From: JAEUPI01 sp046348365
GTDB lineage: Bacteria > Pseudomonadota > Gammaproteobacteria > Burkholderiales > Burkholderiaceae_C
NCBI GenBank assembly: GCA_046348365.1
Contig: JAXMEL010000001.1
Location: forward strand, 496,001 to 560,000
DNA: 64,000 nt
Direction: 5' to 3'
The position numbers were made by a program, and so were the translations under genes. A model generated the notes under the pieces. That model searched no databases, had not been told where the DNA came from, and saw nothing but the letters and a program-made list of their open reading frames with translations. The stretch's first letter is position 1, and each line of letters starts with the position of its first letter. This document shows positions 8,551 through 16,978 of this stretch, piece after piece.

Positions 8551-9851
8551 GCGGCGCGCCGCTGCAGCATCCAGCGGCGCTTGTCGAGCATCGCGTCGCA
8601 GCGCGCGTCGAGCAGCGCGAGCGCCTGGTCGCGCTCGAGCGTGCCGCGCACCACGCGGTCGGCGGTGAGCTTCAGCTCGGTGGCGATGCGCTCCCACTCC
8701 GGCACCTGGGGCACAGGCCGCGCGCGTTCGAGCTGGTCGGCAAAGGCGCGCACCGGCGCGTCGCCGGCGAGCGCCGCGTCGGCCCAGGCGCTGCGCCGCG
8801 GCGGCAGGTTGCCGCTGAGCGCATAGAAGCGCTGCTGCACCGCCGGCCGCGACAGGTAGCGCATCAGCGCCCACGCGGCCTGCTTGCGCGGCGAGCGCGC
8901 GAAGATCGCCAGGCTCGATCCGCCGGCAGTCGATGCGCCCGGCCCGTCGGGGCCCGGCAGCGGCGCCGTGGCCCAGCTGGCCTGCAGCTGCGGCGGCAAG
9001 CGGCGCCTGAACTCGCCGATCTGCCACGGGCCGCCGATGTAGTAGGTGAAGTAGCCGCGCGCGAACTCGTGGTAGAGGTTGGCGATCTCGTTGTCGCTCG
9101 CCGGCGGCGCGAGCTGCTGGTCGAACAGCGAGAGGTAGAAGCCCCAGGCGCGGCGGAAGGCCTCGCCGCGGAAGTTGCCGTAGCGGCCGCCGTCGCGCAC
9201 CAGCGCCTCGGCGCCGCCTTGCTGCAGCGCCAGCGCGACCAGCGGGTCGTATTCGTTGAGCGGCAGCAGCATCGCGAAGCGCTCGGCGCCGACGTGCCGC
9301 TTCACCGCGCGCAGCGCGAGCAGCCATTGCGCCCAGTCGCGCGGCGGCTGCTCCACGCCGGCAGCGGCGGCGATGTCGCGGCGGTAGAAAAGCACGCGCG
9401 TGTCGACATACCACGGCAGGCCGTAGAGCCGGCCGTCGACGCGGTTGGTGTCCCAGATGCCGCCGAAGTAGTCGGCCGCGTCGATGTCGGCCGCCGCGGC
9501 GATGCGCTCGTCGAGCGGCGCCAGCGCGCCCAGAGCGACGAACTCGGGCAGCCAGGTGTTGCCGAGCTGCGCCACGTCGGGCAGCGCGTCGCCGGCGAAG
9601 GCCGTGAGCAGCTTCTCGTGCGCCGCCGTCCACGGCAGCTGCTCGACGCGCACGCGCACGCCGGGGTGTTCGCGCTCGAAGGCGGTCAGCAGCTCGGCAA
9701 CGACCTCGCCCTCGCGGCCCATGGCCCAGAAGCGCACGGTCTGCGCATCGCCGCGCGCGCAGCCGGCCAGCGCTGCCGCCGCGGCGCCGCCGAGCCAGGC
9801 CCGGCGCGTCAGGCGCGGGGCACCCGAGCGCCGCGTCGCCGGCGCCGTCAT
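8547..9851 (-). CDS. Extracellular sugar-binding lipoprotein of ABC importer
   Basis: A 434-residue solute-binding protein of the SBP family 1 (MalE-like). The leader TRRAWLGGAAAAALAGC has a twin-Arg-like pair and a lipobox, so Cys31 would be lipidated. The mature protein starts with an Rossmann-like QTVRFWAMG strand followed by LTAFEREHPGVRVRVEQLPW, standard for the family, and later has GGPWQIGEFR and AWALMRYLSRPAVQQRFY. It would capture oligosaccharides released in the periplasm and hand them to the two permeases encoded next. Start and stop both overlap neighbours by four bases. The ligand is not evident from sequence. Confidence 0.9.
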   Translation of the reverse strand: MTAPATRRSGAPRLTRRAWLGGAAAAALAGCARGDAQTVRFWAMGREGEVVAELLTAFEREHPGVRVRVEQLPWTAAHEKLLTAFAGDALPDVAQLGNTWLPEFVALGALAPLDERIAAAADIDAADYFGGIWDTNRVDGRLYGLPWYVDTRVLFYRRDIAAAAGVEQPPRDWAQWLLALRAVKRHVGAERFAMLLPLNEYDPLVALALQQGGAEALVRDGGRYGNFRGEAFRRAWGFYLSLFDQQLAPPASDNEIANLYHEFARGYFTYYIGGPWQIGEFRRRLPPQLQASWATAPLPGPDGPGASTAGGSSLAIFARSPRKQAAWALMRYLSRPAVQQRFYALSGNLPPRRSAWADAALAGDAPVRAFADQLERARPVPQVPEWERIATELKLTADRVVRGTLERDQALALLDARCDAMLDKRRWMLQRRAA

Positions 9852-11269
9852 CCCAGCCACCCGCCGGCAAAGCCCGCGCGCCGCAGCCCGCGCGCCAGAT
9901 GCGCGTGGCCGCGCAGCGCGCGCCAGATCACCTCGCCGCGGTGGTTGCCCAGCATCGCCAGCAGCGGGCCCTGCTCGATGCCGAGGTAGTCGGTATCGAC
10001 CCAGCCGAAGTCGGGGATCACGCGGCCGTGCGTGAGGCGGCGCTCGGCGAAGCGGAAGCTGCGGTTGAAGGCGTGGAAGCCGTAGCGGTCGTAGATGTGC
10101 GCGCCGAAGCGAGAGCGCATCGCCGCCAGCGCGGGCAGCACGATCTCGGGCGCGAACACGATCGACGAGCCGGCGCCGTAGGGCGCGATGGTGCCGTCGT
10201 CGTGCCAGCGCGCGCCGCCCATGCCGCGCCCGGCGTAGCTGATGAAGCGGCGCAGCCGCCCACCGTATTCGAGCTGCGCATCGAGCGGGCCGTCGCAGGC
10301 GGTGATGCCCCACACATCGGCGCCGTAGTCGGCCCAGCCCTCGGGGTTGGCGATCGCGTAGGCGCGCTGCGCATAGGTCGCGCGGCGCGAGTTCTCGTGA
10401 TAGTCGATCGCCTTGGCGCGCATGAACGCATCCTGCAGCCCGCGCAGGTCGATCCAGCAATGCGTGAACTGGTGGATGAAGAACGAGTGGTAGTGCAGGT
10501 AGGTCTGCCCGTAGTGCGTGCCCCACGCGCCGGGGTAGGTGCTGACCCACGCGTCCCAGGCGTCGGCGCCGACCGCGTGCGTGGGCGAGCCGAGTGCCAG
10601 CAGGTACAGCAGCATGGCCTCGTTGTAGCCCTTGTAGTCGCTCGCCAGGTGGCCGTGCTCGGGCGTCCAGCCGTGGCCGATGGCCGGCGGCCGCACCTGC
10701 GCCCAGGGCCAGTCGACACGCGCGTACAGCGCGTCGGCCAGGCGCCGGATCTCGGCCTCGCGCGCGTCGGCGCGATCGAACCAGGCGCCGCAGGCGAGCG
10801 CGCCGATGATCGCGAGCGCGGTATCCTGGGTCGACAGCTCCACTTGCCCGAAGCGCGTGCCGCTGCGCATGTCGAGGAAGTGATAGAAGAAGCCCTTGTA
10901 GCCCGCGCGGCCCTCGGGTTCCGGCCCCTGTGGCGCGTCGTGCAGGTAGCGCAGCGTCGTGAGCACGCGTTCGGCCGCCTGTTCGCGGCTGACGAAGCCG
11001 CGCGCCACGCCGATGGGGTAGGCGGTGAGCGCGAAACCCGTCGCCGCGATGCTGGCGAACGACGGCGTGGGCCAGCGGTCCGGCGCCAGCCCGGTGCGCG
11101 CGTCGGTGGTGTCCCAGAAGTACGCGAACGTGCGCCGCTCGAGGTCGTCGAGCAGGCCGGCGGCATCGCCGTTGTTCGCCGCGGCGCCATGGCCGCAGGC
11201 CGCCAGCCAGGCGGCTGCGCCCAGCGGCGCCGCGGCGGCGGCGTGCAGCAGCGTGCGTCGTGTCGGCAT
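9848..11269 (-). CDS. Glycoamylase-like lipoprotein, GH144-type beta-1,2-glucanase candidate
   Basis: A protein of about 473 residues with a lipoprotein leader (MPTRRTLLHA... ending WLAAC, Cys25). The body is the glycoamylase-like domain (PF10091), an alpha/alpha barrel. Hallmarks are YKGFFYHFLDM, STQDTALAIIGAL, GYNEAMLLYLLALGSPTH, HQFTHCWIDLRGLQD, WGITACDGP and DYLGIEQGPLLAMLGNHR. Characterised members in GH144 and sister families are endo-beta-1,2-glucanases that release sophoro-oligosaccharides. A longer frame from a GTG at 11359 exists, but I chose the ATG at 11269 because it places the signal sequence at the N-terminus. It follows the TonB receptor and overlaps the sugar-binding protein gene. 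Reaction type is likely; endo versus exo mode is not decided. Confidence 0.8.
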   Translation of the reverse strand: MPTRRTLLHAAAAAPLGAAAWLAACGHGAAANNGDAAGLLDDLERRTFAYFWDTTDARTGLAPDRWPTPSFASIAATGFALTAYPIGVARGFVSREQAAERVLTTLRYLHDAPQGPEPEGRAGYKGFFYHFLDMRSGTRFGQVELSTQDTALAIIGALACGAWFDRADAREAEIRRLADALYARVDWPWAQVRPPAIGHGWTPEHGHLASDYKGYNEAMLLYLLALGSPTHAVGADAWDAWVSTYPGAWGTHYGQTYLHYHSFFIHQFTHCWIDLRGLQDAFMRAKAIDYHENSRRATYAQRAYAIANPEGWADYGADVWGITACDGPLDAQLEYGGRLRRFISYAGRGMGGARWHDDGTIAPYGAGSSIVFAPEIVLPALAAMRSRFGAHIYDRYGFHAFNRSFRFAERRLTHGRVIPDFGWVDTDYLGIEQGPLLAMLGNHRGEVIWRALRGHAHLARGLRRAGFAGGWLG

Positions 11270-11393
11270 GCGTGGCAGCTCGGCAGGCGTCGACACGCCC
11301 CGCGGACCCGACGGATCGCCGGCGCGCGGGCGTGCCGCGAGGCGCGTGGATTCACTCACGCGCCGGATCGTGCCCGATCCGGCGCCTGCGCGC

Positions 11394-14303
11394 TCACCAG
11401 CGATAGGCCAGGCCCACGCGCAGCGACCGCATCGGGCCGCCCATGCCGTTGGGCGTGCCGACGTTGGCGTTGTCGCCGCCGTACTTGTTCTGCGGGTTGC
11501 CCGGGCCGCCGCCCCACTCGTCGTAGCCGCCGAAGTTGACGGTGTTGAACACGTTGATCACGTCGGCGCGCAGCACGAACGCACCGCCCGCGGCCTTGAT
11601 CTCGCGCGAGACGCCGAGGTCCAGCTGGTTGAAGCTGTCGCCCTTCTCCTTGATGTAGACGCACTGGTCCCAGCCGGCCGCGCAGCTGGTGATGCGCAGC
11701 GGCAGGCCGGAGCCGAAGGTGCCCTTGGCCGACAGGCGCAGGCCCCAGGGCAGCAGGTTGTCGAACACGCCGCTGGCCACCAGGCGGTGCTGCTCGTTGA
11801 GCTTGCTCGGGTACCAGCGGCCGGGGAAGCGGCCGTAGGTCCAGTTGAACATGTCGTCGTTCCACTCCTTGTGCGTGGTCCGGCCGTCGGTGTAGGTGTA
11901 GGTCACCTGCGCGCCCCAGCCCGAGGGCAGCGTGTACGGCTTCTCGGCCTTGAGGTACACCGAGTCGGTCTTGTAGCGCGTGACGAAGTCGCCCAGGATC
12001 AGCGAGCCGAAGCCGTTGGGGCCGCCCCACAGCGGGTCGATGCTGCTTTGCGTGCCCCAGCCGCCGTTGGGATCGCGGTTGCCGCTGAACCAGGTGAACT
12101 GGTTCCTGGCGTCGACGTGGGTGTAGCCGACCTCGACGTTCCAGGCCTCCACCGCCTGGCGCACGCCGAAGCCGAGCTGGTCGGCATAGGGCATCTTGAA
12201 GTCGTTGCGGATCATCCAGATCTCGCCGCCCGGCTGCCGGTTCTTCTGCAGCTCGTCGAGCGCGTGGTTGGCCATCGTGCGGTCGTAGGCGCGGCCGAGG
12301 CCGGCGAAGAGCACGGTGGCCTTGTCGCCGAAGATGTCGTAGCTGCCACCCAGCCGCGGCGCCAGCGCACCCTTGTAGGTCTTGCGGCTCTTGCCGTCGG
12401 CGATGTAGTCCTCGATGCGGATGCCGCCCTTGGCCAGCGACTGCGCATACGTCTGCCCCGCCGGCGGCGTGATGCCGGCGCGCGTCACGTCGGGCGCGAA
12501 GATCGCGGCCACGCGGTCGGCCGGCGTGACGTAGTCGTTGTTGAGCATGTTGGTTTCGTAGTCCCAGCGCACGCCCAGGTTCAGCTCGAGGTTCTTGGTG
12601 ACGCGCCAGTCGTCCTGGAAGTACAGGCCGATCTGGTTGTTGCTGAACTTCACGCCCACCGGGGCCAGCGCGCGCTCGATGCGGCACTGGTCGGTGAGGA
12701 TGTTGGTCGGCGCCGTCACGTCGTTGGTCGACTTGAAGGTGCAGTTGGTGCCGTCGTAGAAGATCGCGCCGGTGGTGCGGTCGACGATGGTCTCGACCAG
12801 ATCGACCGCCTTGGAGGTGCCGTCGAGGTCGTACTTCAGCGCCTTGAGCTTGGCGCCGCCCTTCATCAGGTGGCCGCCGAGCCCGGTGTAGCTGAGGTCG
12901 TCCTGCAGCGTGAAGCCGCTCTGCTCGCGGCGCTGGCGGTCGGGCGAGCCGCCGTCGATGGCGATGCGCTGCGAGTTGCGGCGCTCGTCGACCGGCGAGA
13001 TCAGGTAGGTGATACGCGGGCCGTCGACGGCGCCCTGCGGGTTGAACAGGTAGTTCTCGTAGACGATGCGGCCCTCGTTGTAGAAGTCGCCCAGCGCCCA
13101 TTCGTGCTTGAGGTCGAGGCGCGTCTCGTCGTTGATGCGGTCCTTGATGTTCGACAGCGTGCTCAGCAGGTTGTCTTCGGCCGCCTTGTCTTTCTCGCGG
13201 CGCAGCTTGGCCGTCAGCGACAGGTGCTGGTCGGCGTCGATCTGCAGGTCGAGCTTGCCCAGCGCCATGTGCTCGGCGAACTTGACGTTCTGGCTGCCCA
13301 GCCCGCCGAGGATCTGCGCGCCGGCGCCGGCGTTGGGGACCGCGGTGTTCAGCGAGGCCGGCAGGTCGTGCACGCGCGAGTTGCCGATCTGCTTGCCTTC
13401 GTAGGCCACGAAGTAGTGCAGCACGTCCTGCTTGATCGCGCCGCCCACGTTGGCGCCGAACTGGTACTGCTCGGCCTTGGCGCGCGCGATGCCGTTGGCC
13501 TCGGACTTCTTCTCGAACGGGTTGAGCGCCGTCCAGTTGGTGCCGCTGCGGTCGGCGAAGACCTCGCCGTGCAACTCGTTGGTGCCCGACTTGGTGATCG
13601 CGGTGATCGCGGTGGAGCTGACCTGGTCGTACTCGGCCTTGTAGTTCTGGCCCACTACCTTGTACTCGGCGACCGTGGACTGCGGGAACGGGTTGCCGCG
13701 CGACGAATCGGTGCCGGTGATGCCGCCGCGCAGGATGTTGCTCTTGTGGCTCACGCCGTCGATGAACACGTTGACGTTGTTGCCGCTCTGGCCGTTGCCG
13801 CGCACGGTGACGAAGCCTTCGCTGCTGACCTCGGTGCGCACGCCCGGCGCCAGCTCGGCGAACGACAGGAAGTTGCGCGTCACCTGCGGCAGGTTCTCGA
13901 GCTGCACGCGCGACACGCTGGTGGCCACCTCGGAGGTTCTCACGTCCTTGCGCGCCAGCGAACTCGTCACCGTGACCTGCTGCGCCGCGGCGTCGAGGTC
14001 GACCGCCGCGGTCTCGCCGACGCTGAGCGTCACGACCTGGCTCGCGGCGGCGCCGACGCGGATCTCGTAGTTGCCCGGCGGCAGGCCGGTGAGCACGTAC
14101 GAGCCGTCTTCGCGCGTGGTGGTGCGGTGCGTCAGGCCGGTCTCCTTGTTCACCGCCACCACCGGCGTGCCCGGCTGCGCGGCCGTGACCTGGCCCTTGA
14201 TGGTGGCCGTGCTGAGCTGCGCCTGGGCGGCGCCGGCCAGCGCGAGCACCACGGCCGCGGCCAGTGCGCGGCGCTTGAAGTTGCTGGTTCTTGCTGTCGT
14301 CAT
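11394..14303 (-). CDS. TonB-dependent outer-membrane receptor with carboxypeptidase-like N-domain
   Basis: A 969-residue outer-membrane gated channel, Oar-like. The signal peptide ends AGAAQA (residue about 28). Residues 30-105 form a carboxypeptidase regulatory-like beta-sandwich (DGSYVLTGLPPGNYEIRVG). A plug domain follows with NNVNVFIDGVSHKS and YKAEYDQVSSTAITAITKSG. The rest is a beta-barrel ending in LRVGLAYRW, with the terminal aromatic typical of outer-membrane proteins. It would bring large glucan fragments into the periplasm, where the lipoprotein glucanase acts. It lies 56 bp after the LacI gene and about 124 bp before the glucanase on the same strand. It is unusual to see such a receptor feeding a CUT1 ABC importer rather than a SusD partner. 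Confidence 0.92.
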   Translation of the reverse strand: MTTARTSNFKRRALAAAVVLALAGAAQAQLSTATIKGQVTAAQPGTPVVAVNKETGLTHRTTTREDGSYVLTGLPPGNYEIRVGAAASQVVTLSVGETAAVDLDAAAQQVTVTSSLARKDVRTSEVATSVSRVQLENLPQVTRNFLSFAELAPGVRTEVSSEGFVTVRGNGQSGNNVNVFIDGVSHKSNILRGGITGTDSSRGNPFPQSTVAEYKVVGQNYKAEYDQVSSTAITAITKSGTNELHGEVFADRSGTNWTALNPFEKKSEANGIARAKAEQYQFGANVGGAIKQDVLHYFVAYEGKQIGNSRVHDLPASLNTAVPNAGAGAQILGGLGSQNVKFAEHMALGKLDLQIDADQHLSLTAKLRREKDKAAEDNLLSTLSNIKDRINDETRLDLKHEWALGDFYNEGRIVYENYLFNPQGAVDGPRITYLISPVDERRNSQRIAIDGGSPDRQRREQSGFTLQDDLSYTGLGGHLMKGGAKLKALKYDLDGTSKAVDLVETIVDRTTGAIFYDGTNCTFKSTNDVTAPTNILTDQCRIERALAPVGVKFSNNQIGLYFQDDWRVTKNLELNLGVRWDYETNMLNNDYVTPADRVAAIFAPDVTRAGITPPAGQTYAQSLAKGGIRIEDYIADGKSRKTYKGALAPRLGGSYDIFGDKATVLFAGLGRAYDRTMANHALDELQKNRQPGGEIWMIRNDFKMPYADQLGFGVRQAVEAWNVEVGYTHVDARNQFTWFSGNRDPNGGWGTQSSIDPLWGGPNGFGSLILGDFVTRYKTDSVYLKAEKPYTLPSGWGAQVTYTYTDGRTTHKEWNDDMFNWTYGRFPGRWYPSKLNEQHRLVASGVFDNLLPWGLRLSAKGTFGSGLPLRITSCAAGWDQCVYIKEKGDSFNQLDLGVSREIKAAGGAFVLRADVINVFNTVNFGGYDEWGGGPGNPQNKYGGDNANVGTPNGMGGPMRSLRVGLAYRW

Positions 14304-14359
14304 GGTCTGTCTCTCCTCGCAATGTTGTTCGATGCGGTGTCGCGGCAGCGGCCCGCTGC

Positions 14360-15409
14360 TCAGCCCGGGCCGGGCTTCGGTTTCGGCTTCGGCGCGGGCG
14401 GTCGCGGCGGTGGCGGCGGCGGCCCGGCGCCGCACGATCGGCGCAGCACCAGCTCCACCGGCATCACCACCGGGCTGCCGCGGCGCGGCGCGTCGGCCTC
14501 GATGGCTGCATTCAATGCATCGAGCGCGGCCGCGCCGAGCGCGGCGATCGGCACGCGGATGGTGGTGAGCGCCGGCGTGACGTAGCGCGCGATCGGGATG
14601 TCGTCGAAGCCGCCGAGCGCGATGTCTTCGGGCACGCGCAGGCCGGCCGCGGCGAGCGCGGCCAGGCAGCCGATGGCCATCATGTCGTTGGCGGCGAACA
14701 CCGCGTCGGGGCGCGGCCGCGTGCGCGCGATGCGGCGGCCCGCGGCGTAGCCCGATTCCTCGCTGAAATCGCCCTCGAAGATCAGCGGCTCGGCGCCCTT
14801 GCGCAGGCCGGCGCGGTAGCCGCTCGCGCGCTCGGCGGCCTCCGGGTTGCCGGCCGGGCCGGCGATGAAGGCGATGCGCTTGCGGCCGGCGCCGGCGAGG
14901 TGGCGCGTCATGGCCAGCGCGCCGCCGCGGTTGTCGACGCTGAACACGGCATGGCCGGCCTGCCCGGCCGGCGTGTTGACCAGCACCGCCGGCAGCCCCG
15001 ACGGCAGGTTCTGCGCCATGAAGCGCGCGTCGGCGTGCGGCGACATCACGAGCAGCCCGTCGACGCGGCCGTTCATCGCCCGCAGCGCGGCGGCCGCCTC
15101 TTCGGCGTCGCCGTGCGAGCTCGACAGCAGCACGTGCAGCCCGCGCGCGCGCGCCGCCTGATCCACGCCGCGGATGAACTCCGAGAAGTACTCGCCGTAC
15201 AGATCGGGCAGCAGCGCGCCGATGGTGTCGGTGCGGCGCGTGATCAGGCTGCGCGCCGCGCTCGACGGCGTGAAGCGCAGCGCCTGCGCCACCTCGAGCA
15301 CGCGCTGCTTGGTGCCGGGCAGCACGTTGGTGGCGCCGTTCATCGCCCGCGACACGGTGGCCACCGACACGCCGGCGGCCTTGGCGACGTCCTTGATGGT
15401 GGCGGGCAT
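14360..15409 (-). CDS. LacI-family transcriptional regulator
   Basis: DNA-binding sugar-responsive repressor of about 349 residues. The N-terminal helix-turn-helix is textbook: ATIKDVAKAAGVSVATVSRA, followed by the hinge region LRFTPSSAARSLITRRT. The periplasmic-binding-like effector domain covers about residues 60-325 and contains FAANDMMAIGCLAAL and IALGGFDDIPIARYVTPALT. I chose the ATG at 15409 because an upstream ATG at 15433 would lie on the edge of a predicted operator. The C-terminus carries an odd tail of about 20 residues rich in Pro and Lys (PPPPPPRPP, PKPKPKPGPG). It is the first gene of the glucan operon and probably represses it and itself. Confidence 0.92.
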   Translation of the reverse strand: MPATIKDVAKAAGVSVATVSRAMNGATNVLPGTKQRVLEVAQALRFTPSSAARSLITRRTDTIGALLPDLYGEYFSEFIRGVDQAARARGLHVLLSSSHGDAEEAAAALRAMNGRVDGLLVMSPHADARFMAQNLPSGLPAVLVNTPAGQAGHAVFSVDNRGGALAMTRHLAGAGRKRIAFIAGPAGNPEAAERASGYRAGLRKGAEPLIFEGDFSEESGYAAGRRIARTRPRPDAVFAANDMMAIGCLAALAAAGLRVPEDIALGGFDDIPIARYVTPALTTIRVPIAALGAAALDALNAAIEADAPRRGSPVVMPVELVLRRSCGAGPPPPPPRPPAPKPKPKPGPG

Positions 15410-15432
15410 GGGCGGGGCAACCGGCGCAGGCA

Positions 15433-15446
15433 TGTAAAGGTTTTCA
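15433..15446. promoter_or_regulatory. Candidate LacI-family operator 1
   Basis: TGTAAAGGTTTTCA matches 10 of 11 fixed positions of the cre-type LacI-family consensus TGWAANCGNTNWCA. It begins 24 bp upstream of the chosen LacI start and is AT-rich against a high-GC background. The second site is centred 42 bp away, four helical turns, so two dimers could bind on the same face. Identified by eye. Confidence 0.55.
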
Positions 15447-15474
15447 TGATTGGACACCCGCGCCGGCGGTCGCA

Positions 15475-15488
15475 TGTAATCGTTTCCA
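15475..15488. promoter_or_regulatory. Candidate LacI-family operator 2
   Basis: TGTAATCGTTTCCA matches 10 of 11 fixed positions of the same consensus and has the central CG expected of LacI-family sites. It lies in the gap between the LacI gene and the end of the DNA alkylation repair gene, two bases from that stop codon. Together with operator 1 it would control the only obvious promoter region of the 15-kb glucan operon. Confidence 0.6.
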
Positions 15489-15489
15489 C

Positions 15490-16212
15490 CTACGCGGTGT
15501 CGCTCCTGCGCGTCATCGCCTTCGCCGCCTCGCGCTTGGTGAGCGGCGCGAGCCGGGCGTCGTATTCGCGCAGGAAGGCACGCACCTCGTCGGGCGCCGC
15601 GTACGAGCGATCGCGCAGCGCCCAGCCGATGCCCTTGCGGATGAAGAACTCGCCGGCGAAGCGCCCGCCGCCGATCGACGGCAGGATGCAGTCGTACAGC
15701 AGCACCGCGTCGAACCCCGCCTTCATGCGCCGCTGGCACAGCATGGCCGCGCGGCGCAGCCAGAGATCATCGCCGCGGGCCCAGCGGCGCAGCAGCGGCT
15801 TCATCTCGGCCGGGTGGTGCTGCAGCAGCGTGGCGATCGCGGTGCCGGAGATGTCGTCGCAATAGTCCCACCACGCGCCGCTCGCGATCATCTCCTCGTA
15901 CACCGGCAGCAGCGCGAGATCGAGCCAGCGCCGGTGCGGCCGCTCGCGCGCCAGCTCCATCGCGGCGTAGCGCTCCTCGCGAAAGCGCGCCTCGCGCCAC
16001 AGCGTGCGCATGGCCTGCGCCAGCTCGGCCGCGCTGGCGGCCGGATGCGCGGCAACCGCCTGCGCCTGCAACAAGCGCCGCAGCGGCGCGGCGATGCCCA
16101 GGAACGGCAGCGCCGACTTCATGTAGGCCTGCATCTGCGGCGCGCGCAGCGGGTCGGCGTGCGCCGCGAAGGCCGCGCGGATCGCGGCCACGCAGGCTGG
16201 AGGCTGTGTCAT
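15490..16212 (-). CDS. DNA alkylation repair protein, AlkD-like HEAT-repeat family
   Basis: A 240-residue all-helical protein of the DNA alkylation repair family (PF08713), whose members excise 3-methyladenine and 7-methylguanine lesions. Recognisable segments are YMKSALPFLGIAAPLRR, REERYAAMELARE, WWDYCDDISGTAIATLL and LWLRRAAMLCQ. Further on are FFIRKGIGWALR and the C-terminal EVRAFLREYDARLAPLTKREA. The length is standard. The ATG at 16212 overlaps the stop of a small upstream frame by four bases. Not functionally linked to the glucan operon, although its 3' end abuts that promoter region. Confidence 0.88.
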   Translation of the reverse strand: MTQPPACVAAIRAAFAAHADPLRAPQMQAYMKSALPFLGIAAPLRRLLQAQAVAAHPAASAAELAQAMRTLWREARFREERYAAMELARERPHRRWLDLALLPVYEEMIASGAWWDYCDDISGTAIATLLQHHPAEMKPLLRRWARGDDLWLRRAAMLCQRRMKAGFDAVLLYDCILPSIGGGRFAGEFFIRKGIGWALRDRSYAAPDEVRAFLREYDARLAPLTKREAAKAMTRRSDTA

Positions 16213-16346
16213 GCGCGAGCGCGCGCCCTCGACCGGAACTCGTCGAACGCGATCTCGATCGCGCGGGCGAACGCCTGCACGTCGGGCATGGCCTTGGCGG
16301 CGGGCGCGCCATGGCGCACCTTGCGCGACCGCGACGTGAAGGTCAT
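16209..16346 (-). CDS. Small hypothetical protein upstream of alkD-like gene
   Basis: A 45-residue basic frame starting MTFTSRSRKVRHG and ending FDEFRSRARARA. Its TGA overlaps the ATG of the alkylation-repair gene (ATGA), which is the main reason to list it. The middle, AAKAMPDVQAFARAIEIAFDEF, looks like a plausible amphipathic helix. There is no strong ribosome site and no family I recognise. A longer frame back to 16469 exists but runs into low-complexity Ser/Arg. It may be a real leader gene or chance. Confidence 0.35.
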   Translation of the reverse strand: MTFTSRSRKVRHGAPAAKAMPDVQAFARAIEIAFDEFRSRARARA

Positions 16347-16485
16347 CTTGCGATCGATGCTACGGCCGGCCGCGCAGGGGCCGTAGCGGGTACACCCTGA
16401 GCGCGAGCGTGACGATGATCCCCGTGGTCGGGTCGTGATTCCGGCAGAATCGTCGTGCCGGGCAAGCACGCGATGGGAGGTGCTC

Positions 16486-16947
16486 GTGGAAAGTCACCCT
16501 GCATCCGACATTCGCAAAGCTGCCGAAGACTCTTTTGCGGCCGGTCTCTTCTGTGCCGAGAGCGTCGTCGCCGTCATCGCCAAGTCGCAAGGTGTCGACC
16601 CGGCGCCTCTGCAGAAGGCCGCCACGGCGTTTTGCAGCGGGATGTCTCGAACCTGCAGCACCTGCGGTGCACTGACCGGCGCGATCATGGGCGTCAGCCT
16701 CGCGCTCGGGCGCACCGGGCCCACCGATTCGGTGGAACCTGCGTACGCCGCGACGCAGCGGCTCATCAGCGAGTTCGAGCGCGCCTTCGGCAGCGTCAAC
16801 TGCCGAACGCTGCTCAGTGGCGTCGACCTCAACACGCCCAAGGGGCAGGCGCAGTTCAACGAGCAGCGTCTGGGCCAGCGCTGTCTTCGCTTCACGGGCG
16901 CGGCCGCTGAAATGGCGGCCCGAATCATCGCTGACAGCGGTGGCTGA
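16486..16947 (+). CDS. C_GCAxxG_C_C family redox protein
   Basis: A 153-residue protein with the spaced cysteines of the C_GCAxxG_C_C family: GLFCAESV, AFCSGMSRTCSTCGALTGAI, VNCRTLL and QRCLRF. These cysteines suggest a metal or redox cofactor; the function is not established. The start is a GTG at 16486, chosen because GGGAGG lies five bases upstream and because the sequence before it has no family character. It is transcribed away from the preceding minus-strand genes and toward a hypothetical gene 31 bp downstream. Confidence 0.8.
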   Translation: MESHPASDIRKAAEDSFAAGLFCAESVVAVIAKSQGVDPAPLQKAATAFCSGMSRTCSTCGALTGAIMGVSLALGRTGPTDSVEPAYAATQRLISEFERAFGSVNCRTLLSGVDLNTPKGQAQFNEQRLGQRCLRFTGAAAEMAARIIADSGG

Positions 16948-16978
16948 TCGGCACAGAAGCATTCTGCCAACGCGCGCC

